Of a stretch of 64,000 nt of DNA, positions 29,249 through 42,100 are shown piece by piece (position 1 is the stretch's first letter; the number at the start of each line of letters is the position of its first letter). Under the pieces are notes generated by a model. The model was not told the origin of the DNA and did no database searches. It was given only the letters and a program-made list of their open reading frames with translations. Origin of the DNA: Blastocatellia bacterium. GTDB taxonomy: Bacteria > Acidobacteriota > Blastocatellia > Chloracidobacteriales > JADJPF01. The DNA lies in assembly GCA_016713405.1 (NCBI GenBank), contig JADJPF010000001.1, positions 496,001 through 560,000 on the forward strand. The letters run 5' to 3'. Made by a program: the position numbers and the translations under genes.

Positions 29249-31072
29249 TTACTTAATAACAACAGGCTCAGTTTTGGGCCTTGTTGAATGTTGCTTAATA
29301 GCACGTAAATATTGATTATATTTTTCTATCCAGGCTAGTTTAGTTTGAGCTTGTTCATCTTTAGCATTTAGCTTTATTGCTTTTAGATAAGCTACTTGAG
29401 CTTGTTCATATTGTTTTAACATTAAACAAGAATCTGCAAAAGCGCAGTGCCAAACATAATTATTAGGCTCTAACTTAATTGCCAATATGTAATGTTCTTT
29501 AGCTTTTTCATACTGACCTTGATAAAAGTAACAAGCTGCTAGACCAACATGAGCATTAACAGCTTCTAAACCAGCATTTCGCACTAGACTTAATGTTTTA
29601 GTAAATTCATTACGGGCCCTTTTATAGTCACGTCTCTGTAAGTATATGTTACCTAAACCTAAATGAGAAGGCGCACTTGAAGGATAAAGGGAAAGTGCTG
29701 TACGAAAAGAGCTTTCTGCTTCATCTATCTTGCCTTGTTCATACTGGCTGATAGCTTGATTAAGATAAGTACCAGCATAATTAGGAGGAATACTACGAGC
29801 TTTTTCATAAGCTAGGCGTGCTTGATCAAAAAACTTATCAGTTGAGTAGATATTGCCCATTTGCATATAAGCAGGAGCAAAATCTGGATCTAATTTAACT
29901 ACTTCTTCATAAATAACCAAAGCTTCATCCTTTTTGTTATCTTCAAATAACTGGTTAGCTAAAATAAATTTTTCTAATGCTGCTTTTGCTTTGGCGGGTT
30001 TTTCTGGGTCGCTAGGAGCTATATCAGGTGATTTATCGCTTAAAATACATTTTAATTCTACAGTTTTAGGTAATTTGGCAAAATCTGGTATTATTTCTGG
30101 CTTATTTCCTTTGCCTCGGCTACGTAGGACAACAGATAAGCTATTATTAGGTAAATCTTTTAATTGTTTTACTTTCTCTTCTTCACTTAAAGAAATTATT
30201 TCTATATCGCTATCTATTTTTTCTCCATCAAAGTTAAAAACAAAAATTTTATATTTATTAATTGCTAAATAACTTTTTAAGTTTTCCTCTAATTTATTTA
30301 AGTCATATTGAAAGGCTTGTTCAAAGGCTGATTCTATATCTTGCCCTTTTGATTGGCGTTCTAAAAAATCTATTAGTTTTGCTCTACGTTCCTCATCCAT
30401 CATTAGATAATGAGTTAAAAACCAAGACTCGGCATAATAAAGATCTAAAGTAGTTTCCTTTATTACTTGGCTATAAGCATTAAACTTTAGTAATTTATTT
30501 AATGGTATAAACCCGCTTAACTTAAGTACATGTAGTCTTGAAGGGTTAACTTCTCCTAAACGAACTTTATGATCAGAGATTTCAAAAGTTTCATAAAATT
30601 CTGCTATACCTTCAGAAAACCATAATGGATAAGTAATATCACTACGAGTTAATAAATGTATATATTCATGATAAGAAACATTGTCAGAAATATTAAAGAG
30701 GTCATTAATAGAAATTAAATCCGACCCAGGTTGAAAATAACCAGAAATTACTTGTTGATTAGCAATTGGTAGGCCAGCCGAATAAGATGAGCCATTACGA
30801 TAAACATGCACTCTAGCTGGAATAGGTGACGAAGCCACTAGATTTGGAGTTAAAAGCGAAAGAGCATAGCGATATTGTTCTAACTTATATGCGATTAGTT
30901 TAGCTCTTTCTGGATCAGTATTGCTAACAACAGCAAAATTCTCAGTTTTTACTAAAAGCCAATCTGAAAGTTGGTTAGTTTCTATTGCTTTATCTTCAGT
31001 AGTTTGAGCAGGAGATGTATTTACAAGATATATGGTAAGGAAAATAATTGTAAGAATAATATTTTTCCACAT
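29249..31072 (-). CDS. Secreted TPR metallopeptidase (peptidase MA-like)
   Basis: 607 residues. The signal peptide (about 1-22) is followed by a gluzincin-type peptidase domain: zinc motif HEYIH 135-139 and the third ligand in WFSEGIAEF (E154). The C-terminal half has at least six TPR repeats (from about 365). Peptidase MA-like proteins of this form are thought to act in the periplasm on unknown substrates. The sigma factor gene lies 93 bases upstream on the same strand, so the two may be one transcription unit. Confidence 0.85.
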   Translation of the reverse strand: MWKNIILTIIFLTIYLVNTSPAQTTEDKAIETNQLSDWLLVKTENFAVVSNTDPERAKLIAYKLEQYRYALSLLTPNLVASSPIPARVHVYRNGSSYSAGLPIANQQVISGYFQPGSDLISINDLFNISDNVSYHEYIHLLTRSDITYPLWFSEGIAEFYETFEISDHKVRLGEVNPSRLHVLKLSGFIPLNKLLKFNAYSQVIKETTLDLYYAESWFLTHYLMMDEERRAKLIDFLERQSKGQDIESAFEQAFQYDLNKLEENLKSYLAINKYKIFVFNFDGEKIDSDIEIISLSEEEKVKQLKDLPNNSLSVVLRSRGKGNKPEIIPDFAKLPKTVELKCILSDKSPDIAPSDPEKPAKAKAALEKFILANQLFEDNKKDEALVIYEEVVKLDPDFAPAYMQMGNIYSTDKFFDQARLAYEKARSIPPNYAGTYLNQAISQYEQGKIDEAESSFRTALSLYPSSAPSHLGLGNIYLQRRDYKRARNEFTKTLSLVRNAGLEAVNAHVGLAACYFYQGQYEKAKEHYILAIKLEPNNYVWHCAFADSCLMLKQYEQAQVAYLKAIKLNAKDEQAQTKLAWIEKYNQYLRAIKQHSTRPKTEPVVIK

Positions 31073-31165
31073 AATACCCTCTGCTTTAACTTTATAAAAT
31101 TAAAAAATTATAACAGATTGCTTAAATTCTTAGAGCGTTTCTTTTGCCAAACTAATCCAAAATTT

Positions 31166-31738
31166 TTACTCTTCTATAGAACTAATTTGATTGTACAACC
31201 ACATTTTTGCTAATCGCCATTCACGGTTTACAGTAATTGGAGAAATATTTAACACTTCTGCGGTTTCTTCTACTGATAAGCCTCCAAAAAATCGTAGCTC
31301 TACTATCCTACTTTGTCTAGGATCAAGTGCATTAAGTGTATTAAGTGCATCATCTAGCGCGATAAGTAAACCTTCTTGTTCTGTTGCAAGTTCTGCCACT
31401 TCATCTAAGGACAACTTAAAGCCTCCACCGCCTCGTTTGGATGCTTGGCGGTTACGGGCGTTGTCTACAAGTATTCGCCGCATCATTTGTGCAGCAACTC
31501 CAAAAAAATGTGCGCGGTTTTGCCACTCAACTTCTTGTTGTTTAATAAGTCTTAAATAAACCTCATTGACTAATGCAGTTGCTTGTAGTGTGCCTCCTAT
31601 ACGTTCACGTGCTAAATAATGTTTTGCTCGTTTGTGTAGTTCATCATAAATTGATGCCATTAATTCAGCTTCTATGGATTGATCGCCATTACTCCACTTA
31701 ACTAACATTGCTGTAACATCTTGTGAGTCATCAGACAT
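31166..31738 (-). CDS. ECF sigma factor
   Basis: 190 residues with the two conserved regions of ECF sigma factors: sigma2 at about 10-85 (YDELHKRAKHYLARER onward, with VNEVYLRL and the WQNRAHFFG segment) and sigma4 at about 130-185 (LDPRQSRIVELRFFGGLSVEETAEVLNI, helix-turn-helix). This is the sigma-70 subfamily common in Acidobacteriota and Planctomycetota without a linked membrane anti-sigma factor. The ATG at 31738 follows a GGGAGG ribosome site. It is divergent from the first NHL gene, whose upstream region carries a CGTC-type element. I infer that it controls that gene and its relatives. Confidence 0.92.
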   Translation of the reverse strand: MSDDSQDVTAMLVKWSNGDQSIEAELMASIYDELHKRAKHYLARERIGGTLQATALVNEVYLRLIKQQEVEWQNRAHFFGVAAQMMRRILVDNARNRQASKRGGGGFKLSLDEVAELATEQEGLLIALDDALNTLNALDPRQSRIVELRFFGGLSVEETAEVLNISPITVNREWRLAKMWLYNQISSIEE

Positions 31739-31816
31739 AGATTAAACCTCCCAAATCTGACATAATTTTATTTCTTATATACAATAAAAAAAGTTTTTAA
31801 TCTCCTGCTTTTGCAT

Positions 31817-31844
31817 GATGTTTTTTTTTATAATTTTACGCGTC
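31817..31844 (+). promoter_or_regulatory. Putative ECF-type promoter of the first NHL gene
   Basis: GATG at 31817-31820 and CGCGTC at 31839-31844 lie 67 bases before the ATG at 31911. The distance from GAT to CGTC is 21 bases, the same as in the two elements at 42518-42545 and 42603-42630. Confidence 0.5.
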
Positions 31845-31910
31845 ATAAAGTAGCAAAATAATATTTTTCCATATCTATAAAATAAGTAAAAAATAGTATA
31901 AGAGGTTTGT

Positions 31911-34900
31911 ATGCAAGTTAAAGTAAACAGAATCGTTTTATTTTTTGTTATATTGCTCTTAAGTGCTGCGTTATTAATTCCTTTTAATAAATCCATAAAT
32001 AAATTAATGGGTTTTAACACTTTAGCTAATACAAATCTACAAAATAATATTAAGATAAAACAACGTAATCCAGTAGTAAATGAAGGTAATCGTATTTTTT
32101 TAACTGCTACAGATCTTTCGGGCCAAAACTTATCAGGAGTGCTTTGGCAATCAGGTAGCCCAGATATTGCACAAGTTGATCCTAATTCGGGAGAAGTTCG
32201 AGGAGTCAAACAAGGCTTTGCTACTATAACAGCTAAACAAGGTAGTAATAGCATTTCTACTTTTGTCACAGTTGCTAGGGTAAGAAAAAATAATGGTGTA
32301 ATAGTACCAGGTGATACTAAAACAGATAGCAACGGCCAACTTTATCTAAGTAACCCAAAACAACATGTAATAATGAAAGCAAGTAAAGCACTTAGCTCTT
32401 CATTAGAAATCTTTGCTGGTGTAGATAAAAAGGCTGGCATTCAGGATGGTATCAGGAGAAATGCTTTGTTTGCCGGGCCCACAGCAATTGCAATAGATAA
32501 TAGCGTCAATGGTGGAATTTATATTAGTGATACCTTAAATCATAGTATTCGTAAAATTAGTTTTAATGACCAAGTAGAAACTCTTTTAGGACTTGGCTCA
32601 CCTGGACTAAATTCATTTGATCTAGAAGGAAAAAAAGCTCTTTCTAACACTCTGTTAAATGGCCCAAGAGGAATTGCCGTTGATTCAGGTGGCAATCTTT
32701 ATATTGCTGATACAGATAACCATGCAATTTATTTTGCAAATGTTTCTCAAGGAGAACTTTTTTTTACTAGCTGGTAAACCTGGTGAAAGTGGAAATAATG
32801 ATGGAACTGGGCAACAAGCTAGGTTTAAGCGTCCTGCTGGAATGGCTCTTAGTTCTGATGGGAAAATATTAACCGTTGCTGATGAAGACAATAACAGAGT
32901 TAGAATAATAGAAATTATTCGTAATAATAACCAAGTAGTTACCAATGTATCAACCCTAGGTGCTGTTACTAGTACAAATAATATAGCTAGTCAAAGTTTT
33001 GAAAATAGTAGCCAAAACCTAGCTATAGAATTTGATAAGCCTTCATCGGTTGGGTTTGATGGTGCAGGAAATCTTTATGTTGTTGATAATAGTAGTGTTA
33101 AGATTATAACACGTCCACTTAGTCAACAAGCTGAGGTAATAGAGCTAGCACAACCAAATGTATCTTTTAATCAAGCTGTTAGTGTTTCAATTGCTGGAAA
33201 TGAAGTTTTTGTGCTTGATGCTGAAGCCACTAATGAAACAGAAGCAATCAAGGTTGTTACGGTAGGTGCGCCAGAAATTGAAAGCGTTACTCCAAAATCT
33301 GTATCTATGGATAATGGCGGAGTAGTTACTATAAAGGGAAAAAACTTTGCACCAGAAAGTATTGTTACATTTGCTGACAAAGCTATTGAAAATATAGAAG
33401 TAATTAGTGCTAATGAAATTAAAGTAACTATACTTGCTCAAAAAGCTCCTGGGACTAGTGTTTTAAGTGTTTTAACTAGAGGTGGGTTAGCCCAACAAGA
33501 ACTTAATGTTGTAGCTAAACCAGTAGGTGAGCTTGCTTTAGGTGAAATTACTACTATTGCTGGAGGATTAATTTCTAATGGTGATGGTGGTTTAGCTACA
33601 AAAGCAAGTTTATTTGGTATAAGTAGTTTACTTGTTGATAGTAATAGAAATTTATTTATTGCTGATAGCATAAATCAAAGAGTGCGTAAGATAGATTCAC
33701 AAACAGGAATAATTACTACTATTGCTGGTGGTGGAACTACTTTTAGAGATGGGGAACTGGCTCTTTTATCTCAAATAAGACCTGGGGATTTAGCCTTAGA
33801 CAGCAACGGCAATCTATTTATTGTAGATAACTTAACTGCAAGTGTCCGACGTGTAGACTTAACTACTAATATAATCACTACAGTTGCTGGTGGAGAACTT
33901 GGTCAAGCTTCTGGTGATGGTGGACTAGCAACAGAAGCTATTCTTGGAGATATATTGAGCAAAATAACTATTGCCTTTAAACCTAATGGTAATTTGTTAA
34001 TAGGTGCTAGTAATAAAATCCGAGAAGTAGACAGTAAAACAGGTATTATTACAACAATTGCTGGTACAGGTAATCGAGAATTTGCTGGTGATGGTGGGCC
34101 GGCTACCCAAGCAAACATTAACCCTTTTGATATTTTAGTTGATTCAATAGGCAATATTTTTATTGCTGAATTTGATAATAAACGGATACGTAAAATTGAT
34201 GCAAATACAGGCATTATTAATACTATTGCGGGTAATGGAAATGGGTATACAGGTAGAATAGAAAATAATAAACCTGCAACAGAAGTTGCTATAATACCCA
34301 TTTCTTTGGTTTTGGGGCCTCAACAATATACTTTTTTGCTAATGCACCAGTATTAGTAAAAATAGATCTAACAACTAATATAATCAATCGTTTAGATTAT
34401 AAAGATCCAGACAACATAGATGGTCTAATTTCATCCAATGGATTAGCAATAGATGGTTTAGGAAATATTTTTATGGATGTTATTAGCAGAGTTATTATGT
34501 TGCCAATAAGCCAAACTTCTGTTGAAGCAAAAACTGTCGCTGGCAGTAATTTAGTTAATTTGCGTGGAAATGGAGACTTAGCTGTTAATGCTGGTTTAGG
34601 TTTTGCTAGTGGTGTAGTTGCTGACTCACAAAATAATTTATTTATTTCTGATTTAATAAATGAAGTAGTAAGAAAAGTTGATAGTTCTACAGGTATTATA
34701 AGCACTTTTGCTGGTAGTGGGCCAAAAATAATTTTTACTCCTAGCCAAGGAGATGGAAAAATAGCTACAGATCCAGATGTTGTTTTTAGCCCAGATTCTT
34801 TAGAGGTTGACAAAGCAGGAAATCTTCTAATTTTAGATACTTTAAATGAACAAATTAGAAACGTTAATGCCAATACTCAAATAATCAGCACTGTTGCAGG

Positions 34901-35597
34901 CTCTTTTCCAGGTTCTAAAAAAGATGGTATAAAAGCTAAAAAAGCAAGCTTAACCGATCCTATTGATTTAACTATTGATAATAATGGTAATATTTTTCTC
35001 TCTGAAATTAGGCGTGTTCGTAAAATAGATGCTAAAACCAAAAAAATTACTACTATTGCTGGTACTGGTAGAGTAGGAGACATTAATAATATTCCTGATA
35101 ATGTTCCTGCAACAAGTGTTGAAATTGGCCCTAGAGAAATAGTTGCAGATCCACAAGGCAACATTTTTATTAATGATAGAAATCGAATTCGCCGTATTGA
35201 TGGGCAAACCAATATAATTACTACAATTGCAGGTAATGGAAAAATAGGTTTTAGAGATGCTGACACACCTCTTAATACTAGTTTAGGAACCGTTTCTGGG
35301 TTAGCAATGGATAAAGCAGGTAATATTTTTATTGCTTCATCTGAGTTTGTATCAGGAACGTCAGTTTCTGGAGGCTTTTTTAATACTCGTATTTGGCGAC
35401 TAGATGCACAAAGCGGAAAATTAACAGTTTTTGCTAGTGGTCAAGCAGATGAATACAGCGGTGATGGTGGACAAGTTGCTAATGCTCGTGTTGCTGGTAC
35501 ACCAGTTTTAAGTATTGATGCTAATGGCAATTTGCTAATAGTTTCTACAGATATACAAACTTTTTCATATGTACGACTAGTAAAATTATCTAATTAA
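31911..35597 (+). CDS. Giant Big2-TIG-NHL repeat surface protein (two frameshifts)
   Basis: About 1,229 residues if read as one gene. A signal or anchor helix lies at about 7-24. A Big2-type immunoglobulin-like domain follows at about 50-125, then NHL repeats, an IPT/TIG domain (GAPEIESVTPKSVS start), and a long array of NHL repeats to the end. Each NHL unit reads like ITTIAGTG...GDGGPAT...D..GNLFIAD..N.RIRKID with a spacing of about 55 residues. Breaks: one T too many in T8 32758-32765 and one T missing in T6 34332-34337. The ATG at 31911 follows AGAGG. NHL propellers bind proteins or carbohydrates; a secreted or surface role is likely. A weaker copy of the same architecture is encoded at 42672-45301. 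Confidence 0.85.
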
Positions 35598-35641
35598 TTT
35601 AATTGATAGCTATTAATTAATTTTAATCAGAGGTTAAGCAA

Positions 35642-37771
35642 TTGACTCCCGAACATTGGCAGAAAGTAAAATTAATAATTGAAGAAGCTCTTGAATTTCA
35701 AGGTGCCAAACAAGAAGAATTTTTACTTTCTGTTTGTGGCAAAGATAAAGAGCTTTATGATGAAGTGAAAAATTTAATTGCTGCTGATGAGGCTGCAAAT
35801 AGCTTTTTAGAAATTCCTGCTCATAAATTAGTTCCTGATAGCGACTTACACACAAAAAAATTACACAGGGAAAAAAACTGTTGCTCCTGAATTAAAAATA
35901 GGAGAGCTTTTTTTAGGTAAATATGAGTTAGTAAAATTAATTGGCACAGGTGGTATGGGCCAAGTCTATCAAGCACGCCATATTGATTTAAGCACTATGG
36001 TAGCAATAAAAGTGCTTAATACTTATTGGACACAAGACGACGATGCCATAGAACGTTTTAAGCGTGAAGCTCGCACAGCAGCTAAACTTGATCATCCAAA
36101 TACAGTTAGAGTTTTTGATTATGGTGTAGCAGAAAAAACTTGTTATTTAATAATGGAGTGTTTAGAAGGTGAAACACTTCGTAAACGATTAAGGATAATA
36201 AGCAGATGTCTTTAACCCAAGTTATAGATTTTGCTAAACAAGTTTGTCAAGCTTTATCAATGATTCATAGCAAAGGTGTTGACCATCGGGACTTAAAACC
36301 GGATAATATTTTTTCCATCAAAAGATGGACGAGAAGTAGTTAAATTGCTTGATTTTGGTATTGCTAAACTTACCACTTTTACCAGGGTGGCGCACCACTA
36401 ACTAATCCAGGAGATATTTTGGAACGCCACATTATATGTCACCTGAACAATGCCAAGGAAAATCCTTAGATGGACGTTCTGATATCTATTCTTTAGGAAT
36501 TATTTTGTATGAAATGCTAGCAGGTCGTAATCCTTTTGAAGCTGATAGCACGCTAAGTTTTATGTATGCTCACGTTAATACACCTGCTCCTGATTTAATA
36601 GAATTTGCTCCTGATCTTCCTATGGCTCTTTGTCAAGTAGTGATGAAATCAATTGCTAAAGATGTTCGTGAGCGAACTCAAACAGCAGAAGAACTTTGGC
36701 AAGCTTTATCTGATACAGCAAATTCTACTATTTCTAACCGTGCTAATCTAGTAACTGTACAAAATAAACTTCCTATAAGTAAGTTACCTTCAGTTGCTAC
36801 AACAGCTAATACTTTAATAGTAAAAAAACAAGAAGAAAAAGGCATTACTACTGATAAGTTATGGAAAATGAATTATTTATTAACAGCAGCAGTAATTGTT
36901 GTTGCTCTATCTAGTGGTTTTGGTCTTTGGAGTCTTAGCTGAAAGCTTTCTACATCAGCAACTCCAATAAACACTTCAGCTTCAACAGTTAATAAAAAAT
37001 CTTGAAACGCCAAAATTTTAACAACTTCAACAAACATACCTGATTTATCTCAATTTGTCCTAATTCCAAGTGCAATGGCAAAAATTGGTCGTGAGTTAAC
37101 AGATTGTTTAGAAATTCCAGGTTGTAAAATTCCAGATGAAGAAGTTCCAGAACATTTTAGTAGAGCTAGAGTCTTATTATTTAAGTAAATATGAAGTGAC
37201 AAATAAAGAGTATCAAGAATTTGTTTTAGATTCCGTTCTACACACCACCAGAACATTGGAAAGGTAATAATTTCCCAATCAACACAGAAGATTACCCTGT
37301 CACCAAGGTTAGTTGGGAGGATGCTAATAATTATTGTAAATGGAGATCTAAAAAGATGGAATTTCTTACCGTTTACCAACAGAAGAAGAATGGGAATATG
37401 CTGCACGGAGCAACACTAATAATCATTTTCCTTGGGGAAATCTTTGGAAAGAAGGTCTAGCCAATATAGCAGTAGCGGACGAAAACAGAAACCCTTTACC
37501 TATAAATCAAGCTCCAAATATTACTACAGATAAAAGCCCTTTTGGAATTTTTATGATGGCTGGTAATATAAGCGAGTGGACTAGTTCAAGTTTTAGGTTA
37601 TACCCTAATAGCAATTATAAATTTAAGAAATCAGACCTAGAATGCAAAATTATTCGTGGAGGAAACTTTAGTAATGCAGTTGTAGATTCTCGTACTAGTT
37701 CGCGGATTTGGGATCTGCCAAATACTTTGCAAGAAGATCTAGGTTTTCGTTTAGCCGTTTCAGCAAAATGA
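35642..37771 (+). CDS. Ser/Thr kinase-SUMF1 fusion, heavily frame-disrupted
   Basis: The N-terminus (TTG 35642, GAGG site) matches the MTPExW domain found before acidobacterial kinases (about 80 residues). The kinase domain shows GTGGMGQVY, VAIKVL, HRDLKPDN, DFGIAK and SPEQC, then a membrane span near 36868-36942 and a SUMF1 domain at about 37050-37771 (SKYEVTNKEY, VSWEDANNYCKW, RLPTEEEWEYAAR, GNISEW, IIRGGNF). At least nine frame disruptions occur, for example in A7 35854-35860, T6 36309-36314, GGG 36385-36387 and T4 36417-36420, plus an apparent TGA at 36940-36942. All key motifs survive. The ATG of the next gene overlaps this stop by four bases (ATGA), a sign of translational coupling. Either sequencing error or recent decay. 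Confidence 0.75.
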
Positions 37772-39147
37772 GTAAAAATTTTTTATCCTGCTTATTTATT
37801 ATTTCTTTATTTTTTTTCTTGTCACCCTTAACTTTTGCCCAAAAAAAGCCTAGAAAAGTAGAAATTAAAAAAGCAGAAATTAAACTCCTGCTTATGGTCA
37901 ATTAACTGTTTATTCTGCGCCAGAAGGGCAGAAATTTACATTAATAACCGCTTACAGGGAAAAATATTAGCTGATGGTAATTTAAGTAAACCAATTACAC
38001 TAAAACCAGGCAAATACCAACTTAGAATTGAACATAGAGAATATTTTCCTTTTAACCAAGAAATTAAATTAGCAGGCGAAAAGCTTCTGCCAATAGAAGC
38101 TAAACTAGAAGCTAAATTTGGACTACTTGAATTAAAATTTGCAAAATTTTCTCCAGAAACAGTAATTAAAATTGATAATAAAATAGTTGATAAAGACCTT
38201 TTTACTTTATCCCCAGATAATCTTTTACTAGCAAAACTTCCTGTTGGTAAATATAACCTTACAATAGAGTTAGCTGAACATAAAACATTTTCCTCTCCAA
38301 TTGAAATTTCTGGACAAGCTTTGCAAATTTCTGTAGTTCTGGAAAAGTTCCAGCTAAATTAAATTACTGCTAAACCAAATACACGTGTTTACTTAAATAA
38401 AGAACAAATAGGTATAGTTTCTAGCCTAGGTGTACTAGCTAAACAAGTTTTCTTCGTAATGGTAAATATTTGTTACTTTTAGAAAATAATGGTTTTGAAG
38501 CTTATCAAACAATTATTGATCTTGAGGCTGATAAAAACTACTCTTACAGTAGACTTAAAGCCTCGTTTAACAAGTGCTGAATTTGCAGATAACTTTGAAG
38601 GTGGTTTAAGTCTTTGGAATGCACCTGATTTATGGAAAGCTGAAAATGGAGTGATGACGGTTCAAGGTATTAACAAAATTGGGATGCCAAAAGACCTTTA
38701 TTACTGCGAAAGTGAAGTAGTTTTTGGACTACGACTTTTGGATTCTCGCGGGGCAGCCTGGATTATTAATGCTCAGGATGAGAAAAATTATTATTTATTT
38801 TACTTAAATGGCCCTACAGGACAGGCCCCAAACAAATTTCAAGTTTTTCTTTGTCGTGATGGAGTATTAAACTTAAATTCTCCAATTGCTCCATCACTTC
38901 CAATTATTCCACCTATAAAAGTAGGTGATTCTTACCGTGTTTATATTAGGCTAAAATGGAACTATTGGCATGAAATCTTATCTGGTGCAACAGCAGAAAA
39001 AGTTTCTTTAGGATTTTTAAGGATCCTAAAAATAACTTTCTTTGTGGAAATGTTGGTTTTGCCAGCCCAAGCGGAGAAAAATTTCAAGTTCATGGTTTTG
39101 TTATTACGCCCTCAGTTAAAACTGATAGCGCAAAGCAAATTGAATAG
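37768..39147 (+). CDS. Secreted PEGA protein with lectin-like C-terminus (frame-disrupted)
   Basis: Start ATG 37768 overlaps the kinase stop codon. A signal peptide (about 1-25, ending in AQKK) is followed by three PEGA-type beta repeats, each with a strand plus an x-x-x-V-Y-(I/L)-(N/D) segment, and by a concanavalin-like or DUF1080-like C-terminal domain (Phe-Glu-Gly-Gly-Leu, LWKAENGV, YLFYLNG, then GNVGFASPSGEKFQVHGF). Frame breaks are frequent (at least seven). The restored reading ends at TAG 39145-39147. PEGA domains occur on outer-membrane and periplasmic proteins of these bacteria; the lectin-like tail suggests glycan binding. Its 3' end overlaps the convergent TonB receptor gene. Confidence 0.65.
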
Positions 39148-42100
39148 TTCTTGGTGAAAGATTTGTGTTTACTGATGAGCCAAAGCTAGGAGATTCAAGT
39201 ATTCTAACTGGCACTCCACGGCTAAATCTAGTGAAGCAATTCCAGCACTACGAAAAGTGTTGCGCTCAACAGCACCATTGCTTGGAGTGGCTAAATCTAC
39301 TGGAGCAAGCAAAGACACAAAACTTGTATTAGGCTGAAGTTTAATGCGGCTACGACCATTTGAGGAAATTATCAAACCTTCAGTTGTGTTAAGTCTGTCG
39401 GTTAAATTGCCATCAAAATTAACGTCTACACTACTATTAACAGTAAATGGTTGTCCTGTTTGTAGAGTGGCGATAGCAGCTAACTCTAGGCCAGAGAGTA
39501 TTTTACTGTTTGATAAAGCTGATAAATCAAAGTGTGCTGCGCCTGTAAAACGATGGCGAACATCAAAATTAGCACTTGCTCTTTCTGACTTTAAGCCTTC
39601 ATTACGACCTAACTCGTCTTGTCCAACTGCAAAAGAGCCTGCCAATGTATAAATATCTGAGACATCATCAATTACATGTGAATAGTTATAAGCCACTTGT
39701 AAAGCTATACCTTCAGAAAACTTTCGAGTTAATGAGGCTTGTAGCGCGTTGTAATTTGAATTTGCTGCACTTTCAAAAACTGTTACTGCTCCTAAAGCTA
39801 AGTTTGGACGTTTTAAGGTAGGAATTACTTGAGTTGGAAATCCTGGAATCAACCTAATTCCAACCGAGCTAGATTGTCCTGCATTTGGAGTACGTACACG
39901 GGTTAGTTTTCTTGCGCTAGTGCCAACATAAGCCAAAGTTAAAGTGTAGCGATCTAATAAAACCTTTTCTAAAGATAGTGAATATTGATGTAGATAAGAG
40001 CTTTTTAAGTTTTTCAGGTAAAGTAACGCCAGCACCAAAACCGCTTCCCATAAAAGCCCGCCTTCTACCTGCAACAAAGCTCCAAGTCCAGTAATAAATT
40101 GATTTTGAGGTAGTCCAACGGTGTTTAATGTGCCAAATTGAATTAATGGAATATCTAAATTATTTCCAAAACGAATAAATGCCGGGTTAGCTGTAAGTGC
40201 TTCACTAAAAGGATATTAGAGCCAAAATTTACGGGATAAAGTTTGGAAAAGCGTTCCGAGATTGATTAACCAATGTTCCTAGAATTGGGTCATAAAATAA
40301 CCCATAACCCCCGCGTAGAGCTAGACGGCCTTTTTTGCTTAAATCATAAGCAAAGCTAATTCGAGGAGCAAAATTATTGTTATCTACTTCATAAATCTTT
40401 TGGCGACCATCTAAAAAACTTTTTTGTGCTGCAAGGCTTCTTAAGAAAACTTGTGCTGTAGGTCGAGTTGGGTCAAATGGTGGAAGTTCAGAATCCATAA
40501 TTGTTAAAGAGCGTTCTAACCGTCCGGTTGCATCTGTTGGGATGCTATTTCTTTCATACCTTAAGCCAAGTTCTAAAGTTAAATTTTGTTGGACTCGTAA
40601 TTGACTATGAATAAAAAAGTTAGTTTCTGTAAAACGTAGCGCGAGTGTTGAATCAGGAACTATTGCCAGGGCTTGAGAAATATCAGCAGGCAAGCCAAAG
40701 CAGCAAAATTTGCTCCTGTGCCAACGGTTAAACCTTGTCTTGGACGGTTAATAAAGCCTGAGTTAAAAAGTTATTTGAGTTCTATAATTACGGTCTAAAA
40801 AGCTATTAAGCTGTACTCGGCGAATATCTACACCAAATTTTAGTGAAAGCATTCCTTTTGTTATTGCTGTTGTATTAGCAAACTGAAGAGTGTTATTAAC
40901 ACGGCCTTGAGAAAAGAATCTGTATCAATTCCTATTGGACTAAATGGAGCAAGTAATATTCTTCCTATTGGGCCAGTGCGTCCATCTGTTTGTCCATCTG
41001 CATTAAAATCTTGTCCAGTTGATCCCAGATATGAAAAATAAATGGGCTACCAGATAATTCTGAAAAACTTAATGCAGTACGTCCATAAGAAAACCTAGCT
41101 TGATTAGCGGTATTTGCACTTAAATCTATATTTAGGGCTAAAGCTAAGTTTTGAGTTCTAGTTTTTGCTTGAATGCTGGAATTAATAGCTTGATCAACAC
41201 TTGGAATAGTAGTTTTATCATCAGTAAAATTATAACGAGTTGTTAGATTTGAAGCTTTTTCAATAGGTAATCGATAATCACTTTTAATTGAAAAAGTGTC
41301 CCACGTCCGCTAGCTGCTAAAATTCTAGTCAAAGTATTTTCTTGATAAGGGCCACCTAAATTATTAGGTAAAGGATAAAAATTTTGGTCAAGTATATCTA
41401 AACCTAATTTGCTAGAGCGTCTTGCTAGATTTAAGCTGCTAGCACGCTCTAAGGTTGTTCAGGACAGAAAAATGTCTTCCTCCTGTACACGGTTAATGCT
41501 TTTATGTTCAAAGTTAGCAAATAAATTTAATTTGTTTGCAATTAATGGAAAACCTATTGCTCCACCAACTTGATTACGTGTAAAAGGGTTTTTCTTAGGG
41601 TTACTTTGTTTGGAAAGGTCAAAAAATCACGAGCATTAAGGGCAGAATCATAAAAAAATTATAAACTTCCCCATTTATTTTATTGCCACCTGTGCGGCTA
41701 ACGATGTTGATTTGTCCACTATTGCGTCCAGCTTCAGCATTAGAAAGTAGTGTAGAGATTTCAAATTCTGTAATGCTTTCTGCTGTTTGACTAGCAACTA
41801 AAGTAAAACCTTCGGCGACGAAACACCTACATCTTGATCATTATTGTCTGAACCATCAATTGTAAAGTTATTAGCTCTAGCTCTTGCCCCATTGACGGAA
41901 AATTGTCCTGCTGTCACAACTCCGATGCCAGGGCCGCTAACACCATTAGTTGTTGGTGCTGGTAAAACACCAGCCACTAGCAAAGCAAAAGCATCAAAGC
42001 TACGAATTCCTGTTAATGGAAGGGCAGTAATAAACTCAGTTGTAGCACTACCACGTAAGGTAGAATCAGCAATATTAGCTTGCAAGACTCCAGCAATATT

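Noticed and set aside
32758..32765. Programmed ribosomal frameshifting at T8
   Set aside because: Breaks occur in both directions, in many unrelated genes and in different homopolymers, with no common slippery heptamer or downstream structure.
33438..35266. Long open frames on the minus strand opposite the NHL repeats
   Set aside because: They mirror the periodic NHL code (Gly/Asn/Ile-rich), have no ribosome sites, and the plus-strand frames carry recognisable NHL and TIG motifs.
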